Shown in pieces: positions 36,000-43,440 of a DNA stretch of 64,000 nucleotides. A program made the position numbers and the translations under genes. Each line of letters begins with the position of its first letter. Position 1 is the stretch's first letter. The notes beneath the pieces were generated by a model. The model was not told where the DNA came from. It was given only the letters and a program-made list of their open reading frames with translations, and ran no database searches. The stretch is from Paenibacillus sp. Soil766 (lineage in GTDB: Bacteria; Bacillota; Bacilli; Paenibacillales; NBRC-103111): NCBI RefSeq assembly GCF_001428105.1, contig NZ_LMSJ01000009.1, positions 95,549 through 159,548 on the forward strand. Direction: 5' to 3'.

Positions 36000-36734
36000 A
36001 TGAAAATAAGAGTTATTGGTAGATGGGGCGCGTATCCAAAGCGAGGAGAAGCAACTGCAGGCTTTCTTGTAGAAGTTGGCAATCATAAAATCTTGCTCGA
36101 TTGTGGCAGTGGAGTATTGTCCGTCTTACAAAATGTGATTGAACTTCGTGAATTAACGGCTGTATTTGTTTCGCACAATCACTTCGATCACATGGCGGAC
36201 TTAGGTTCTCTTCAGTATGCTTGTTTAATTGATATGGATTTAAAACAACGCGAGCTGCCATTGCAGCTGCTAATTGCTAAGGAATCTAAAGACGATTGGA
36301 CGATTCCTCTTATGAAAGGAACAACTGAACACGAAGTTAACCACAATACTGTCATTTCACTCGAGGATGGCTTAACGTTGACTTTCTTTCGAACTGACCA
36401 TGATGTATATTGCTTAGGCGTGAAGGTTTCGTATGAGGGGAAGAATTTGGTGTATACGGCGGATACACGCTACGATGAAACACTGATACCATATCTGAAA
36501 GATGCAGATCTGCTTATTACAGAAGCATCCTTCTATGCTAACTTCGATGCAGCACAGTATGGTCATATGAATTCCTCAGAAGCAGGGAAGCTAGCATCGA
36601 AAGCAGGTGTAAAGAAATTACTTGTAACACACTTGCCTCACTTTGGAGATATTCAGTTATTGAGAGAAGAAGCAGCACTCATGTTTAGTGGTGAGGTCGT
36701 TTTAGCTGAATTCGGCTTACAAGTCGTCTTATAA
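36000..36734 (+). CDS. MBL-fold metal-dependent hydrolase (YhfI/RNase Z-like)
   Basis: A 244-residue metallo-beta-lactamase-fold protein. The metal motif is VSHNHFDHMADL (residues ~58-69), with later ligands in LVYTADTRYDE (Asp, ~150), the HMNSSEAGKLA region (~188) and VTHLPHFGD (~207). It resembles RNase Z and the Bacillus YhfI group, but its substrate is not established. GGAAGGGG precedes ATG 36000. Confidence 0.87.
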   Translation: MKIRVIGRWGAYPKRGEATAGFLVEVGNHKILLDCGSGVLSVLQNVIELRELTAVFVSHNHFDHMADLGSLQYACLIDMDLKQRELPLQLLIAKESKDDWTIPLMKGTTEHEVNHNTVISLEDGLTLTFFRTDHDVYCLGVKVSYEGKNLVYTADTRYDETLIPYLKDADLLITEASFYANFDAAQYGHMNSSEAGKLASKAGVKKLLVTHLPHFGDIQLLREEAALMFSGEVVLAEFGLQVVL

Positions 36735-36750
36735 ATGAAGGAGGAAAACC

Positions 36751-37278
36751 ATGTTAAATATGAATCAAATTTATCTCATTACAGACATACCTGGTTATAC
36801 GCCACAGATTAGTCGTTTAGTTTCGATGATGAACTATGTAAGACATACAACGTTGGAATCTATAAAAAATCTTACCGTACATGAATTGGATTTTCTATCA
36901 GATGAGGAAAGTAATTCAATTGGTGCTTTGTTAATGCATTTCGCGGCGGTCGAATACGCATATCAATTAGAAACCTTTGAAAAAAGAGATTTGAATGATG
37001 AAGAAATGGCCATCTGGGGACCCGCTTTGAATCTAGGTTCAGAAGGGCGAGAAATGATTAAAGGAAATGACCTGGCCTATTATGTACATAAGCTAAATGA
37101 AATCAGGAATCGTACGTTTGAATTATTTAAAACGGTTGATGATGATTGGTTATACCAAGAAGAAGAGTTCTGGTATAAGAAACAAGCGAATCATTATTTT
37201 ATGTGGTTTCATGTGTTTGAAGATGAAATCAATCATAGAGGTCAGATCAATTTGATCAAGAAAAGAGTAATCCGCTAG
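36751..37278 (+). CDS. DinB family protein
   Basis: A 175-residue four-helix-bundle protein of the DinB/DUF664 superfamily. The three metal-ligand His are visible: one in LLMHFAAVEYAY (~residue 64) and two in WFHVFEDEINHRGQI (~152-162). Many members are bacillithiol- or mycothiol-dependent transferases (BstA/YfiT-like); the activity here is unknown. AAGGAGG precedes ATG 36751. It follows the MBL-fold gene by 16 bases and is probably co-transcribed. Confidence 0.88.
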   Translation: MLNMNQIYLITDIPGYTPQISRLVSMMNYVRHTTLESIKNLTVHELDFLSDEESNSIGALLMHFAAVEYAYQLETFEKRDLNDEEMAIWGPALNLGSEGREMIKGNDLAYYVHKLNEIRNRTFELFKTVDDDWLYQEEEFWYKKQANHYFMWFHVFEDEINHRGQINLIKKRVIR

Positions 37279-37435
37279 TGATAGATGAGCCGAATTTTAA
37301 AGGAGGTTGTGCAATTAACGAATATTCCTTGGTACTCCTATACCGCGGACAGACACCTTAGCAGCGCTTGCACTACAATAAGATAAATATGCTAAGATGG
37401 AATCAAGACATATAACCAATAGAAAGGAAGTAGTC

Positions 37436-40400
37436 ATGCAAATAAAACAATTAATTTCGAACAATATTAACAAATTAGATGCAACAATACCTGTAGATAA
37501 ATCATTAGGAATTGCTGGTTTATCTGGCTCAGGTAAAACAACCTTCTGTCAGACGATTGGGGAAGAATCCAAGAAACGTCTCGTTTCTTTATTACCGAAA
37601 GCTGAATATCAGTATTTATTTCCTGAGATTATGGAAACGAATTTCAGTGCCATCAAGATGGAGGACATGCCTCTAGTCCTTTTTCTCGGAAAATCATCGA
37701 TTTCATCCAATCCTCGTTCAACCATAGGCACTCATACTGGCGTTTTCAAAGAGATCCGTGATCGGATGGCCGAACAATTCAATCTTTCTCCAGAAGTTTT
37801 TTCCTTTAACAACGCATTAGGATGGTGCCCGGACTGTAAAGGGCGCAGCACGACACAAAATGTTGAATGTTCGAAGTGTAAAGGTCAGCGCTACAGTCTA
37901 GAAGTAGAGCAATATAAATTGGAACTAAGGAATCAACTACATAGCATCTCCGATATTAATAACTTAAGCATCGAAACGATCCTTTCTCTGGCAGAGGAAT
38001 TACATATTAGTGAAGCCAAGCAACATATTCTACAAAATTTGATCTCTATGAATATTGGCTACTTAACATTAAATCGTATTATGGGTTCGTTATCTGGTGG
38101 TGAATTAACGCGGCATTATTTGGCAGAGTTCATGGCAACAAGTGAAAATACCGTCATTATTATTGATGAAATCTCCGTTGGACTCGACCATGAAACGCTT
38201 TTGAAAATTCTAGAACAAATTAAACAATTAGGTTATAAGAATCAAATTTGGCTCATTGATCATTCAGATACGGTACTGGATACAACCGATGAGCAATTAT
38301 TCTTTGGACCGGGCAGTGGTAAATATGGCGGGAAAATTGTCGAAGAATCACCTCGTCCTAAACCAGTCCTAAGGGAACCCAATAAAGCAGAGCCAACTGA
38401 CTATTATCAATTTCTTGATCTTTACTGTCGAAATATTCAAATGGCTGAAATTCAAATTCCTAAGAACAGACTAGTAACCTTTACTGGCGAGTCAGGATGC
38501 GGTAAATCAACACTTGTGAATGAGTGTATGTCCAAGGATTTTCAGAAACGTTATCCCAAAGATAAACTGGTCATGGTTGGGCAAGATCGTAACCAATCAA
38601 TTACGAGCCGGTCAACCGTTGCTACTTTCCTGGATATCAAAAAGAAGCTGACCAAATACAATGAAGATACTGCGGAAGATATTTTCCAACGTTCGATTGA
38701 GGATATTATTGAAGAACTGCCAAGCGAAGACATTGCACATAAACGGTTGAGTTTATTGAATAAACTTGGACTTGGCTATCTGACATTAGAAAGAAAAACA
38801 CAATCGTTATCGACCGGTGAATTTCAATGTGTTCATTTAGTATCGGAGTTGTTTGCGAATTCCAGAAACCCGCATACATTGTTTATTTTTGACGAACCGT
38901 CCAAGGGTTTATCTCAAAATATTTTAAACCAATTCATAGATAGTGTTAGGGTCATTCTGGAAGATGACTCTGTCTCCTTCCTGATGATCGAACATAATGC
39001 TTATATGCTGGAAAGCTCTGATTATATCGTTGATTTTGGCAAAAGACAGCCTGAACCGATTGGGCATCTTAATGTCGTCCCTCATGATGAATACTATCGT
39101 TTACAAAATAGGGAAGATCATGCAGCTCCTTTGCACATTTCTTCCGCTCTTAAACAACAAAAAGGTATTCAATACGTGCAAGAAAACCAGATCAACTATT
39201 TTAAAAATGCAGAAAACATCTATAAGGGCGGTATCCTAAAAAGCTTATCGTCCATGGCTCGTTTGATCTACGGTGAATACGAATCCGACAAAATTGCACC
39301 TGTGATCGCGATTGATCTTGAACGACACCTGTATAGTCAATATAGTTTTCTTTATGAAATCGGTGGGCTGATCAACCATATTGTAGCTTCTCATCCGACT
39401 AATAAAGACACCAGAAGTTTTGATTTCTATTATCAAGATAATCATTGTCCATGCTGCTCGGGTCGACGTGTTATTGAAAGATTTGATATGGATGTCCTCA
39501 TTCAAGATAAAACAGTGCCATTCTTCGATGGCTTATTACTGCCAGAAGTGATGGATGTCTTGAAATATTATCAGCATGCCAAGTTGCACTTCCTTTTCGA
39601 AGAGATCAAGAATGAACTCGGTCACGATATAAGTAAAAGCTATAATGAGATGACAGAAGCGGAAAAAAATACGTTCCTTTATGGCTATTGGGAAAAGTCG
39701 TTTTATGATAAAGCTGGTAAGGCATCAAGAACCTGGGAAGGCTTTAATCTCATCCTTGGGCGCTATATGGTGATTTCGAAGAACCTGACGATTAAAGAGG
39801 CAATGAAAGCATCAAGAGAAATGATCACCTGCCCAGTCTGTCATGGAACTGTCTTAAACCATCATAAAAAATTGAAGTTTAATGGCTCGGATATTCGTGA
39901 GATCATTGGGCAGCCGCTAGATCAGGTCATTCAAACCGTAGGGAATTTGCCAGAATTAGAAAGATTGAAATCCATTGTTGGCGGTGACCTTACACTTTCG
40001 GAAGAGGTCTCCTTACTGCCTAGGGAAACTCAAGTTGCCCTGAAAATGTACGAACTGGAGCTCGCTAGCTTTGTGGGTTATGAAGTGGTGTTACAAAATG
40101 CCGTGCCTTTCTGGGACAAAATTAAAAGTAATCTTGATGCGATCAGCAGTAAAAATTTGATAACCATCTGTGATTTCCCCGATATTACAGAAACAAGAGA
40201 AACCATTATTGATAAGTATTTCACCAATGGAAAATATAAGAAACTAACTTATGTTTATGAAGCGTTTGGTTACAATAAGATTGTTACTCAAATTAATAAA
40301 ATCAAAGGAAGTCATCCATGCCCATTCTGTGGCGGTAAGCGAGTCATTTCAGAAGATGGACTCCATGATGGCGTACACAAATTATCGGTACCGTGTGTGA

Positions 40401-40603
40401 GCTGTTCTATGAGTGGGATCAATGATGAGGGACGTAAAGAAATTGTCGAGGGTGTTGCTGTACAAACATGGCTAACTGGCAAAGTAAGTGATGTTGTTGA
40501 TCATAGCAAAGTGTCGGAGTCAGTTGCCGATATACCGATCTACAATCGAATTCGTGAGTTGAATAAACAAGATATGATGGCCGTTTATCATAGCTTGAAG
40601 TGA
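37436..40603 (+). CDS. UvrA-like double ABC ATPase with displaced C-terminal zinc modules
   Basis: A 1055-residue protein. ABC domain 1 has Walker A GLSGSGKTTF (~25), zinc-finger pairs CPDC and CSKC (~130-147), signature LSGGELTRHYL (~218) and Walker B VIIIDEISVGLD (~241). ABC domain 2 has Walker A GESGCGKSTL (~350), signature LSTGEFQCVHL (~457) and Walker B LFIFDEPSKGLS (~483), with no zinc insertion between. The last ~480 residues carry UvrA-like zinc modules, CPCCSGRR (~670), CPVCHG (~799) and CPFCGGKR...CVSC (~961-990), without a nucleotide-binding motif. It is thus a rearranged UvrA paralogue, not the NER UvrA. AAAGGAAG precedes ATG 37436. No uvrB or uvrC is nearby. Confidence 0.82.
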   Translation: MQIKQLISNNINKLDATIPVDKSLGIAGLSGSGKTTFCQTIGEESKKRLVSLLPKAEYQYLFPEIMETNFSAIKMEDMPLVLFLGKSSISSNPRSTIGTHTGVFKEIRDRMAEQFNLSPEVFSFNNALGWCPDCKGRSTTQNVECSKCKGQRYSLEVEQYKLELRNQLHSISDINNLSIETILSLAEELHISEAKQHILQNLISMNIGYLTLNRIMGSLSGGELTRHYLAEFMATSENTVIIIDEISVGLDHETLLKILEQIKQLGYKNQIWLIDHSDTVLDTTDEQLFFGPGSGKYGGKIVEESPRPKPVLREPNKAEPTDYYQFLDLYCRNIQMAEIQIPKNRLVTFTGESGCGKSTLVNECMSKDFQKRYPKDKLVMVGQDRNQSITSRSTVATFLDIKKKLTKYNEDTAEDIFQRSIEDIIEELPSEDIAHKRLSLLNKLGLGYLTLERKTQSLSTGEFQCVHLVSELFANSRNPHTLFIFDEPSKGLSQNILNQFIDSVRVILEDDSVSFLMIEHNAYMLESSDYIVDFGKRQPEPIGHLNVVPHDEYYRLQNREDHAAPLHISSALKQQKGIQYVQENQINYFKNAENIYKGGILKSLSSMARLIYGEYESDKIAPVIAIDLERHLYSQYSFLYEIGGLINHIVASHPTNKDTRSFDFYYQDNHCPCCSGRRVIERFDMDVLIQDKTVPFFDGLLLPEVMDVLKYYQHAKLHFLFEEIKNELGHDISKSYNEMTEAEKNTFLYGYWEKSFYDKAGKASRTWEGFNLILGRYMVISKNLTIKEAMKASREMITCPVCHGTVLNHHKKLKFNGSDIREIIGQPLDQVIQTVGNLPELERLKSIVGGDLTLSEEVSLLPRETQVALKMYELELASFVGYEVVLQNAVPFWDKIKSNLDAISSKNLITICDFPDITETRETIIDKYFTNGKYKKLTYVYEAFGYNKIVTQINKIKGSHPCPFCGGKRVISEDGLHDGVHKLSVPCVSCSMSGINDEGRKEIVEGVAVQTWLTGKVSDVVDHSKVSESVADIPIYNRIRELNKQDMMAVYHSLK

Positions 40604-40614
40604 TTTCAAAGAGC

Positions 40615-40639
40615 GCTGATCTTCGGGTCAGCCTTTTTT
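40615..40639 (+). terminator. Terminator after the UvrA-like gene
   Basis: GCTGATC (40615-40621) pairs with GGTCAGC (40626-40632) around a TTCG tetraloop, followed by C and seven T residues. Confidence 0.85.
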
Positions 40640-40754
40640 TATTTATTTCCAATATTCACTTGCGAGAATATTCTCCATGTGGTATATTGAGTTCAGTAAG
40701 AAAAACAGCCTCGACAACTTAGAAATGCATGTAATTACAGCAAGAGGGCGGATG

Positions 40755-41099
40755 ATGAGCATGGATCCTAACGTCATGAGTGCGTTGGCAGAGCCTAACC
40801 GCATGAGGATCGTTGATCTTTTGCGTGAGCGGCCACTCACTGTAGGTGAAATCGCGGAACGGCTACAACTGCGTCAGCCTCAAGTATCCAAGCATTTGCG
40901 TGTACTTAGTGAGGCTGCCATCGTCGAGGTAAGGGTGGATGCAAATCGTCGTATTTACAAGTTGCTGCCTGATCCTTTCCGAGAGCTGAACGACTGGCTG
41001 GAGAACTACCGCGTCATCTGGGAGGAGCGGTATAACCGACTAGATGACTATTTACAGAAGCTGCAGGGCAAGAATTCGAAGAAAGAACAGCAAGACTGA
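40755..41099 (+). CDS. ArsR family winged-helix regulator
   Basis: A 114-residue ArsR-type repressor: VMSALAEPNRMRIVDLLRE, then GEIAERLQLRQPQVSKHLRV (recognition helix) and a beta-wing ending in RRIYKLLPDPF. No metal-site Cys cluster is present. It is 50 bases upstream of an AHSA1/SRPBCC gene, a common pairing. ATGs at 40752, 40755 and 40761 compete; AGAGGG is best spaced for 40752-40755. A longer in-frame start at 40677 adds residues unlike the family. Confidence 0.88.
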   Translation: MSMDPNVMSALAEPNRMRIVDLLRERPLTVGEIAERLQLRQPQVSKHLRVLSEAAIVEVRVDANRRIYKLLPDPFRELNDWLENYRVIWEERYNRLDDYLQKLQGKNSKKEQQD

Positions 41100-41149
41100 A
41101 CGAACAGGACTATTTACCCAACTATTAAAATTCTAGGAGGAAGTTTAAC

Positions 41150-41668
41150 ATGACAAATCAAATGGTTTCCAAGGTAGAGGACAAAGTTCTTATTCTAGAG
41201 CGTGAATTCAATGCCCCTCGCGAGTTGGTTTTTCAGGCATTCACTCAAGCAGAACATTTGAAGCATTGGTGGGGTCCACAAGGTTGGGCACTCCCAGTAT
41301 GTCATGTTGATTTTCGCGTCGGTGGGGTTTGGCATTATTGCATGAAGTGCGAAGATAAAAATCAAGGTGAATACTTTGGGATGGAATCATGGGGCAAGGC
41401 AGTTTACAGTGAGATCGTCGTACCAGAGAAAATTGTGTATGTGGACTATTTCTCTGATGCGGAAGGCAATGAAGCGGCAAACATGCCATCTACGCGGGTA
41501 ACGCTGACTTTCCTCGAAACAGAAACAGGAACTCTAGTCATAAACCGCGGGGAATATGCATCCGCTGAAGGACTGCAGCAAGTTATGGAAATGGGTATGT
41601 TGGAGGGTGTCACACAAACCTGGGACAGACTGGTTGAGCTTTTGGCATCCATACAAAAAAGTGCATAA
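41150..41668 (+). CDS. AHSA1/SRPBCC domain protein (first)
   Basis: A 172-residue START-like protein of the AHSA1 (activator of Hsp90 ATPase homologue) family. LEREFNAPRELVFQAFTQAEHLKHWWGP (residues ~15-42) and a C-terminal LEGVTQTWDRLVELLA helix are hallmarks. These proteins form a hydrophobic cavity, and no ligand is known for most. AGGAGG precedes ATG 41150. Probably in an operon with the ArsR gene. Confidence 0.88.
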   Translation: MTNQMVSKVEDKVLILEREFNAPRELVFQAFTQAEHLKHWWGPQGWALPVCHVDFRVGGVWHYCMKCEDKNQGEYFGMESWGKAVYSEIVVPEKIVYVDYFSDAEGNEAANMPSTRVTLTFLETETGTLVINRGEYASAEGLQQVMEMGMLEGVTQTWDRLVELLASIQKSA

Positions 41669-41678
41669 ACGCATTCTG

Positions 41679-41702
41679 AGGCCGCAAATTTGCGGCCTTT
41701 TC
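41679..41702 (+). terminator. Terminator after the first AHSA1 gene
   Basis: AGGCCGCAAA (41679-41688) and TTTGCGGCCT (41689-41698) form a perfect palindrome, followed by further T residues. Confidence 0.85.
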
Positions 41703-41732
41703 ATTATTTTGCAAATAAATGACTTCAAACAC

Positions 41733-41763
41733 TTGAACCTTACGTTACGTCATGTTTTATAGT
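41733..41763 (+). promoter_or_regulatory. MerR-type promoter with 19-base spacer
   Basis: TTGAAC (41733-41738) and TATAGT (41758-41763) are separated by 19 bases, the stretched spacing typical of promoters activated by MerR-family proteins. The spacer holds ACGTTACGT, a partial dyad. The MerR gene starts 44 bases downstream. Confidence 0.6.
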
Positions 41764-41806
41764 ATAGTTACCGGTAAACAGCTAGCACAGCAAAAAGGAG
41801 ATGATT

Positions 41807-42295
41807 ATGAAGCAGCTTTGGAAAGTGGGAGAGCTTGCTAAACTAACAGGACTTACGATACGAACATTGCGATTCTACGATCAAATCAACTTGTTCTCGC
41901 CTTCGGCACATTCCGAATCAGGACATAGATTGTACAATGAGGCTGATCTGTCGCGGCTGCAACAAATTTTATCGTTAAAAGAGCTCGGTTTATCACTAGA
42001 TGAAGTCAAGTCCGTATTAATTGGCGAGCAATTCAGTCCGTTGGAAATCGTTTCGTTGCAAATCGCCCGGCTGAAAGATAATATTCGGATGGAGCAGAAC
42101 TTGTTGCTCGAACTAGAGTATGTATCCAATCTGATGTCGTTGAAGGAACCTGTAACAGTTGATGATTTTACCAAATTGTTGGAGACAATGAAAAAGAGCC
42201 ATGAGAAAGTGATTATCGAACGTCGGATGTCGTGGGAACGCCGGTTAGATCTGCTAGGTGAACTCCTTGATTTCAAATCCGGTGATTCAAATTAA
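41807..42295 (+). CDS. MerR family transcriptional regulator
   Basis: A 162-residue regulator. The DNA-binding domain is complete: WKVGELAKLTGLTIRTLRFYD (residues ~4-24) and GHRLYNEADLSRLQQILSLK. A coiled-coil dimerisation helix (~80-110) and a short C-terminal effector region follow. No Cys cluster for metals is present. ATG 41807 is well placed after AAAAAGGAG; the in-frame ATG at 41801 abuts that site. It is co-transcribed with the second AHSA1 gene. Confidence 0.9.
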   Translation: MKQLWKVGELAKLTGLTIRTLRFYDQINLFSPSAHSESGHRLYNEADLSRLQQILSLKELGLSLDEVKSVLIGEQFSPLEIVSLQIARLKDNIRMEQNLLLELEYVSNLMSLKEPVTVDDFTKLLETMKKSHEKVIIERRMSWERRLDLLGELLDFKSGDSN

Positions 42296-42309
42296 AGGAG
42301 CTGACAAGC

Positions 42310-42750
42310 ATGAATGAACGAGTTGCCGTACATAACACATTTGTTGTCGAACGAATATATAACGCCTCGCCGACACGTGTTTTTGCCACATGGGAGGATC
42401 CCAAACTGAAAGAGCTGTGGTTTTCCAAAGCAGATGAATTCGACTTCCGAGTTGGTGGTAAAGAAACGAGTCAAGGAGGACCTCCGGGGGGACCGATATT
42501 CACTTTTGATGCCACGTATCAAGACATTGTTCCTAATGAACGTATTGTATACAGTTACACGTTGGATATGGATCAGACGCGGATTTCAATTTCCGTGACA
42601 ACTGTTGAGTTCAAGCCTGAGGGTACGGGAACCAAGCTGATATTCACTGAACAAGGCGTCTTTCTAGACGGCCATGATACTCCAGCTTTACGCGAACACG
42701 GTACTAAGGAAATGCTGGACAATCTGGGCAAGCAGTTGGACAACATCTAA
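42310..42750 (+). CDS. AHSA1/SRPBCC domain protein (second)
   Basis: A 146-residue START-like AHSA1 protein: VVERIYNASPTRVFATWEDP (residues ~12-31), LKELWFSKADEFDFRVGG and a C-terminal HGTKEMLDNLGKQL helix. It is only distantly similar to the AHSA1 protein 1 kb upstream, so they are not a recent duplication. AAAGGAGCTGA precedes ATG 42310, 14 bases after the MerR stop. Confidence 0.88.
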   Translation: MNERVAVHNTFVVERIYNASPTRVFATWEDPKLKELWFSKADEFDFRVGGKETSQGGPPGGPIFTFDATYQDIVPNERIVYSYTLDMDQTRISISVTTVEFKPEGTGTKLIFTEQGVFLDGHDTPALREHGTKEMLDNLGKQLDNI

Positions 42751-42770
42751 ATTAGCAGAATCAATCGCAC

Positions 42771-42795
42771 AACCGGCCGAAATGCCGGTTTTTTT
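42771..42795 (+). terminator. Terminator after the second AHSA1 gene
   Basis: AACCGGC (42771-42777) pairs with GCCGGTT (42784-42790), followed by TTTTT. Confidence 0.85.
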
Positions 42796-42810
42796 GCGTT
42801 CATTTATAAA

Positions 42811-42838
42811 AGAAAAAACTTCACGTAAGTGTGAAGTT
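42811..42838 (-). terminator. Terminator of the DUF6376 gene
   Basis: AACTTCAC (42817-42824) and GTGAAGTT (42831-42838) are perfect inverted repeats. Read on the minus strand the hairpin is followed by TTTTCTTTT, just after the stop codon of the lipoprotein gene. Confidence 0.8.
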
Positions 42839-42839
42839 C

Positions 42840-43277
42840 TTAAGGTATTAAATTTTGAATTCGATTGACTAAGACTGTTATATCAGTAATCGTCATGATG
42901 ATTTGTGAATTCTGAAGCTTATCAAGTGCCAGATGTCCATTGACTAACACTTTATTGATCTCATCCAGCAATATTCTATTTTTATCTACCAACTGTTGAT
43001 GAACATCCTCTGCAATCGTAGGGACACTTTTTACATTGAATTGTTCGATGTCTTTTTTTATCCCGATTAATTGATTTTCGAGTGCTTGTTTGGTCTCTGG
43101 ATTCAAAGCCGCATCTTTGATCATTTGAGGTGCTTGTTCTGCAAAAGTACTCAATTTATTAATATGTTCAGTAGCTTGACTGGCGTAATCGACAGAACTA
43201 TTTACTTTCTCTACTAACGCACAGGCACTCAATTGAAGGGTTGACAAAACTAAAATTAGTACCAGCAATTTCTTCAT
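42840..43277 (-). CDS. DUF6376 family lipoprotein
   Basis: A 145-residue predicted lipoprotein. The signal peptide ends in the lipobox LSAC (Cys at residue 19). The mature part is helical with ATEHINKLSTFAEQAPQMIK and AEDVHQQLVDKN, which match the DUF6376 family as I remember it. It would be anchored on the outer face of the membrane; its function is unknown. AAAGGAGATC precedes the start on the minus strand. Confidence 0.75.
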   Translation of the reverse strand: MKKLLVLILVLSTLQLSACALVEKVNSSVDYASQATEHINKLSTFAEQAPQMIKDAALNPETKQALENQLIGIKKDIEQFNVKSVPTIAEDVHQQLVDKNRILLDEINKVLVNGHLALDKLQNSQIIMTITDITVLVNRIQNLIP

Positions 43278-43377
43278 GATTTTGATCTCCTTTACGGTTC
43301 GATTTCAAAGAAAATTGAACTTGACTTATTGGTTAGTACGTTTGTGAAGAAAAAGGGTTTCATTACCAGCACAACTT

Positions 43378-43405
43378 GTGTTACTATTTTAACGAATCGT
43401 AACAC
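43378..43405 (+). promoter_or_regulatory. NikR-like inverted repeat before the ABC importer operon
   Basis: GTGTTAC (43378-43384) and GTAACAC (43399-43405) are perfect inverted repeats with a 14-base gap. Trimmed to 6-base arms this is GTGTTA-N16-TAACAC, the same spacing as the E. coli NikR operator GTATGA-N16-TCATAC. It lies 36 bases before the start codon, overlapping a weak TACTAT -10. Confidence 0.6.
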
Positions 43406-43440
43406 TGCACACGTGAACATTTAGAAAAGGAGTGACTAAT

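Noticed and set aside
37397..37435. Upstream ATG for the UvrA-like gene at 37397
   Set aside because: The AAAGGAAG site lies between it and ATG 37436, so the downstream start is better supported.
42310..42750. Second AHSA1 gene as a recent duplicate of the first
   Set aside because: The proteins share only general family features, and lengths and termini differ.
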